From the NCBI GenBank assembly GCA_902465775.1, contig CABQOJ010000036.1:1-9522 (forward strand): 9,522 nucleotides of DNA, in the 5' to 3' direction. The stretch is from an uncultured Porphyromonas sp. (GTDB lineage Bacteria > Bacteroidota > Bacteroidia > Bacteroidales > Porphyromonadaceae). Under the pieces are notes generated by a model. The model was not told the origin of the DNA. It ran no database searches and saw only the letters and a list, made by a program, of their open reading frames with translations. A program made the translations under genes and the position numbers. How positions within the stretch are numbered: position 1 is the stretch's first letter; every line of letters begins with the position of its first letter. Positions 6,380 through 9,522 of this stretch are shown piece after piece.

Positions 6380-6409
6380 AAAAATGGGTTGGTGAGACGA
6401 ACCCTTTTT
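6380..6409. terminator. Probable bidirectional intrinsic terminator after the hybrid regulator
   Basis: A 5-bp stem, gggtt (6386-6390) and aaccc (6400-6404), encloses a 9-nt loop. An A-run lies on the left (6379-6384) and a T-run on the right (6405-6409). On the minus strand the hairpin is followed by ATTTTTT, which suits termination of the regulator transcript, and its upstream A-run overlaps the regulator's TAA stop. The stem is short, so efficiency is uncertain. It would separate the regulator from the fimbrial operon. Confidence 0.6.
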
Positions 6410-9245
6410 AGTCGTGGGCTGTCAAGATGCTTTTCTGCTCGCGATACTTGGAGGGAGATATATCGCAGATGCTCTTGAAGGATCGAGAGAAGGTGGAGTA
6501 AGTATCAAAGCCACTCTGATAGGCTACTTCTGATAGGCTCATCTTGGAGTCTTGATCCATCAGCTCACACGATTTGCGTATCTTGAGCCGTAAGATATAA
6601 GCTGAGGGGGCATAGCCTGTGAGCGCCTTCAGCTTGCGGTGTAGCTGGCGACTACTCATATAGAAACTAGCGGCGATCTCCTCCACGTTGGTATCCTTGT
6701 TTTTGCTAATCTGCTGATTAACTATCGTAGATACTTTGGTCAGGAAGGTGATATCTGCCTCTTCTAGTTTGCTGGTCTCTGGCTCATCCTCCTTCTCCCG
6801 CCCCTTGATGACTATCTGAGCGAACTTCTGGCGTAGTGTCTTGCGACTATCGAGGAGGTGCTCTACCTGCATGCGCAGCTCGGTAGTGTTAAAGGGCTTA
6901 GTGAGATAGGCATCTGCTCCAGCCTCGATGCCCTTGATGCGCTTCTCTTCGGAGACTTTTGCCGTGACGACGATGATCGGTATGTGGTTTACGATCTCGT
7001 TACTACGTATCTGTCGGCATAGGTCTAGCCCATTGAGACCAGGCATCATGAGGTCAGTGATGATGATATCGGGCACTAGCTCTACGGCTCTCTTGAAGCC
7101 CTCCGCTCCGTCTGTCGCATAGAATACACTATAGTGATCCTCAAACTGGGAGCCTATATAGGAGGCGATGTCGTGGTTGTCCTCTATGATGAGCAGACGA
7201 CAGGGCTCGTCCTGCTCACACTCGCTATCCTGCAGATCGGCCTCTAGATGTGGTAGCAGAGGCGTATTGGTTACCTCTGGGGTGGCTTGCTGAGAAACGG
7301 TTTGATCATCAATGATCGGGACGATGATGTGAAAGGTGGTCCCTTCGCCTAGCATGCTCTCGAGGGTAATCTGCCCTTTGGAAGCTTTGACGATCTGATG
7401 GACTAAAGCCAGTCCTATGCCCGTGCCAATGTACTTGGAGTCCCCCTCAGCTTGATAAAATGGCTCGAAGGCATGCTCCACGGTCTCGCTATCCATGCCA
7501 TGACCTGTGTCGGAGACATCTATATATATGGAGTCTTCAAGACGCCATAAGGTGATGCTAATCTTGCCTTGCGGGGGCGTGAACTTGAAAGCGTTGGAGA
7601 GTAGATTGTTGAAAACCTTATTGACATAGTCTGGTACGAAGTTCATCACTACCTGATCCTGGGGCAGGTAGGTCAGCTCTATGTCTCGACTATGGGCGTA
7701 GTCACGATAGGAGTCGACGATCATAGCAATGTGTGCCGTGACATTGCCTCGACAACTGCGAGAGTCGCCTACAGAAGACTTGATCTTAGAGATGTCTAGT
7801 AGCTGGTTGATGAGTGTGAGGAGTCCCTGTCCTTGTCGCTCGATGCTCTCGGCCCGCTTTCTGATCTGCTCGGACTCCTCTTGCTGTAGCTCTTGACTCA
7901 CCCCTAAGATGATGGTCAGAGGGGTGCGAAACTCGTGGGTGATGTTAGTAAAGAAGTTCTCCCGCATAGAGGACATCTTCTTTAGCTTCTTATGACTACG
8001 ACGTTGTATCCGCTGTACGTAAAAGAAGAAGCCTAGCGCGCCGAGGAGGAGTAGTGCTATGACGGTAAAGGTGATGTTCTCTACACGTCGCTCTGCTCGC
8101 TCGTGCTCTAGCTTGATCTTCGCTTCATTCATCTTTTTGTTTTGTATGTTTCGCTCGATGTTGAGGCTGGTGTTTTGCATCTGATTGATCTTGTCCATGT
8201 CTAGGGTGTTTTGCCTCATCTCGGTCGCCTGCTCATAAGACTCTAGTGCTGCACGCCAGTCGCCAAGGCGCTTATAGTGTTTATAGTATAAAGTATAGAT
8301 GTCCGCTAGATGCTCCTTGTCTTCTATCTTCTCTGCGCTGCTCCGTGCCTGATCAAGGTATTGTAGCATCTTAGCATCGTTCCGTGTGGCATTGTGGACG
8401 CTAGCTAGCGCTACGAGCAGGTTGAGCTTGTGCCACTCATCTTTAGAGTCGCGCATCAGTTGATAGCCAGCCTCATACTCCTTAGCAGCCTTGTCATACT
8501 GATGGGCTTGCTCATAGAGGGAGCCAAAGTAAGAATGACACAGCGCTATGCCTAGGGTACTCCCAGCCTTTTGGTTGGCATCCATGGAGTACCTATAATA
8601 TGTCCAAGCCGAGTCGATCTCACCACGATGCTCGAAGATAGACCCGAGGTTGGCATAGTTGATAGCTACGCCCACCATACTGCCCAGTTGCTGCTCTACG
8701 AGTAGTGCTTTGCGTAGAGCGCTGTCGGCACGCTCGTAGTTGCCGAGCGTGAGGTAGATGTTGCCTAGTCCGTTGAGAGACTTAGCCTGATTCTTGATGG
8801 CGACAAAAGAGGTGTCTGCGGTAAACTTGCACAGACTCCACGCCTGGTAGTGATACTCTTGGGCTACATCTAGGATGCCCATACGTCGGTAGTCTGTACC
8901 TACATTATTAAGTGCTTGTACCCACTCCAGTGTGTCTAGGATCGTCTCTGCCTGCTTCAAGCCCTCGCTATGTGTGGTTAGCGCCTTGTCAAAGTTACTC
9001 TCATTGCGAAACTTATCTCCCAACACTCTCAGAGCGACGATGCTCCCGAGGATGTCGCCTTCATGCTCCAGTCGAGCCTGCAGTCTGGCCAGAGAGTCGA
9101 TGTCTTGGGTAGCTCGCACGAGGCTATCAGCAGCCTGACGCTCTGCTGCGGTAAATGTAACAGTGTCTCTTTGCTGGCAAGATGAGACAAGCAGACAAGC
9201 CACAATGAGGAGAGAGGATAGTATGAGTAGGGGCTTCCTGCTCAT
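6408..9245 (-). CDS. Hybrid two-component regulator: TPR sensor, histidine kinase, receiver, AraC-type DNA-binding domain
   Basis: This is a 945-aa single-chain sensor and transcription factor. The ATG at 9245 is preferred because it directly begins a signal/lipoprotein sequence (MSRKPLLIL...LLVSSC, Cys23); an in-frame ATG at 9281 adds 12 residues. In order: TPR-type helix pairs at about 65-350; a short coiled stretch; a membrane helix at about 392-410; HisKA with THEFRTP and phospho-acceptor His437; HATPase with N-box NNLLSNAF (Asn551), DTGHGM at 579-584 and GTGIGLAL at 607-614. The receiver has acidic Glu688/Asp689, phospho-acceptor Asp731, Thr761 and Lys783. The AraC/XylS domain at about 831-936 has two helix-turn-helix units and GFDTYSTFSRSFK. 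All catalytic residues are present. The TPR part is probably periplasmic; its ligand is unknown. It follows tgt by 62 bp and precedes the fimbrial operon, a likely but unproven target. Confidence 0.95.
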   Translation of the reverse strand: MSRKPLLILSSLLIVACLLVSSCQQRDTVTFTAAERQAADSLVRATQDIDSLARLQARLEHEGDILGSIVALRVLGDKFRNESNFDKALTTHSEGLKQAETILDTLEWVQALNNVGTDYRRMGILDVAQEYHYQAWSLCKFTADTSFVAIKNQAKSLNGLGNIYLTLGNYERADSALRKALLVEQQLGSMVGVAINYANLGSIFEHRGEIDSAWTYYRYSMDANQKAGSTLGIALCHSYFGSLYEQAHQYDKAAKEYEAGYQLMRDSKDEWHKLNLLVALASVHNATRNDAKMLQYLDQARSSAEKIEDKEHLADIYTLYYKHYKRLGDWRAALESYEQATEMRQNTLDMDKINQMQNTSLNIERNIQNKKMNEAKIKLEHERAERRVENITFTVIALLLLGALGFFFYVQRIQRRSHKKLKKMSSMRENFFTNITHEFRTPLTIILGVSQELQQEESEQIRKRAESIERQGQGLLTLINQLLDISKIKSSVGDSRSCRGNVTAHIAMIVDSYRDYAHSRDIELTYLPQDQVVMNFVPDYVNKVFNNLLSNAFKFTPPQGKISITLWRLEDSIYIDVSDTGHGMDSETVEHAFEPFYQAEGDSKYIGTGIGLALVHQIVKASKGQITLESMLGEGTTFHIIVPIIDDQTVSQQATPEVTNTPLLPHLEADLQDSECEQDEPCRLLIIEDNHDIASYIGSQFEDHYSVFYATDGAEGFKRAVELVPDIIITDLMMPGLNGLDLCRQIRSNEIVNHIPIIVVTAKVSEEKRIKGIEAGADAYLTKPFNTTELRMQVEHLLDSRKTLRQKFAQIVIKGREKEDEPETSKLEEADITFLTKVSTIVNQQISKNKDTNVEEIAASFYMSSRQLHRKLKALTGYAPSAYILRLKIRKSCELMDQDSKMSLSEVAYQSGFDTYSTFSRSFKSICDISPSKYREQKSILTAHD

Positions 9246-9307
9246 CTCTATGGTATTTAGTAGGGGGGCGTATATTCTCATCTTGATAACTTTAAAGGGA
9301 GATATGA

Positions 9308-9522
9308 TTACAAGCGACGGGTGAGGGCGGGTAGGACACTACGCATCCAGTCGGTATAGTCGCCTGCGATGATGTGGTCGTGCGCTTGATTGACCAGGTC
9401 GAGGTAGAAGGCGATGTTGTGGATGCTGGCCAGTGTGAGCCCCGTAATTTCCTGCGCCTTAAAGAGATGGTAGAGGTAGGCGCGGGTGTAGCGGTGGTCG
9501 GTCGATGCGGTGCCCTCGGGGT
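9308..9522 (-). CDS. tgt: Queuine tRNA-ribosyltransferase (tRNA-guanine transglycosylase), C-terminal 70 residues
   Basis: The frame enters from the right edge and ends at the TAA at 9308-9310. The visible residues carry the end of the Tgt TIM barrel: HRYTRAYLYHLF near the start, then KAQEITGLTLASIHNIAFYL, and a final helix WMRSVLPALTRRL. The His of the SIHN motif (codon 9419-9421) corresponds to the fourth zinc ligand of the family; the three Cys ligands lie outside the window. Tgt exchanges guanine for a queuine precursor at the wobble position of GUN-anticodon tRNAs in the cytoplasm. It has no link to fimbriae. Only 62 bp separate it from the preferred start of the regulator, and I see no TAnnTTTG box in between, so the two may be co-transcribed. 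Confidence 0.93.
   Translation of the reverse strand, partial: PEGTASTDHRYTRAYLYHLFKAQEITGLTLASIHNIAFYLDLVNQAHDHIIAGDYTDWMRSVLPALTRRL

Larger units (their letters stand above)
5240..6407. other. 1.17-kb gene-free region between the hybrid regulator and the fimbrial operon
   Basis: No convincing gene lies here. Reading right to left it holds a probable terminator (6380-6409), a 12-bp hairpin (6318-6358), a palindromic repeat array (5788-6283), three 21-bp repeats (5670-5732), a 14-bp hairpin (5627-5662), an apparently unremarkable AT-rich stretch (5446-5626), paired 18-bp motifs (5387-5445) and a promoter (-7 box at 5347-5354). About 100 nt of leader then precedes the DUF3575 start. Open frames through the array are low-complexity repeat translations (RPCVPT-type on minus, CRDAR-type on plus) and are not genes. 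Confidence 0.8.

Noticed and set aside
5710..6380. Several open frames rich in RPCVPT or CRDAR repeats
   Set aside because: They are translations of the 53-55-bp DNA repeat in different frames, on both strands, with no initiation signal or domain.

Overview
The window looks like chromosome from a Porphyromonas species or a close relative (Bacteroidota, Bacteroidales). The main evidence is an almost complete FimA-type fimbrial locus whose major subunit can be aligned by eye, over its whole length, with P. gingivalis FimA. Supporting evidence is a one-polypeptide hybrid two-component regulator, lipoprotein-anchored fimbrial proteins and a TAnnTTTG-type -7 promoter element. Every gene I can support is on the minus strand, so the window reads right to left.

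Reading in transcription order: (1) 9522-9308 is the C-terminal end of tRNA-guanine transglycosylase (tgt). (2) 9245-6408 is a 945-aa hybrid regulator with a lipoprotein-like N-terminus, TPR sensor, membrane helix, HisKA, HATPase, receiver and AraC-type DNA-binding domains. (3) 6407-5240 is a 1.17-kb gene-free region. It holds a probable bidirectional terminator, a 12-bp hairpin, a REP-like array of 53-55-bp palindromic repeats with one inverted copy, three 21-bp repeats, a 14-bp perfect hairpin, and a probable promoter with two related upstream motifs. (4) 5239-1 is the fimbrial operon: fimX-like (DUF3575), pgmA-like (DUF3868/OmpA-like), fimA, fimB and a truncated fimC-like gene running off the left edge.

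Functionally, FimA would be exported as a lipoprotein, cleaved after a conserved arginine (Arg46) and polymerised by strand exchange. FimB would be the anchor and length-control subunit, and FimC a tip-complex or accessory subunit. The DUF3575 and OmpA-like proteins are envelope partners of unknown exact function. The hybrid regulator just upstream is the obvious candidate activator of the operon. The promoter has a good -7 box, no good -33 box, and two 18-bp motifs about 41 bp apart upstream, which would suit activator control. That regulatory link is inference.

The most unusual parts are the intergenic repeat array, where hairpin arms appear to co-vary, and the swapped-order motif pair at the fimbrial promoter. 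I see no rRNA, tRNA, CRISPR array, transposase or phage gene.
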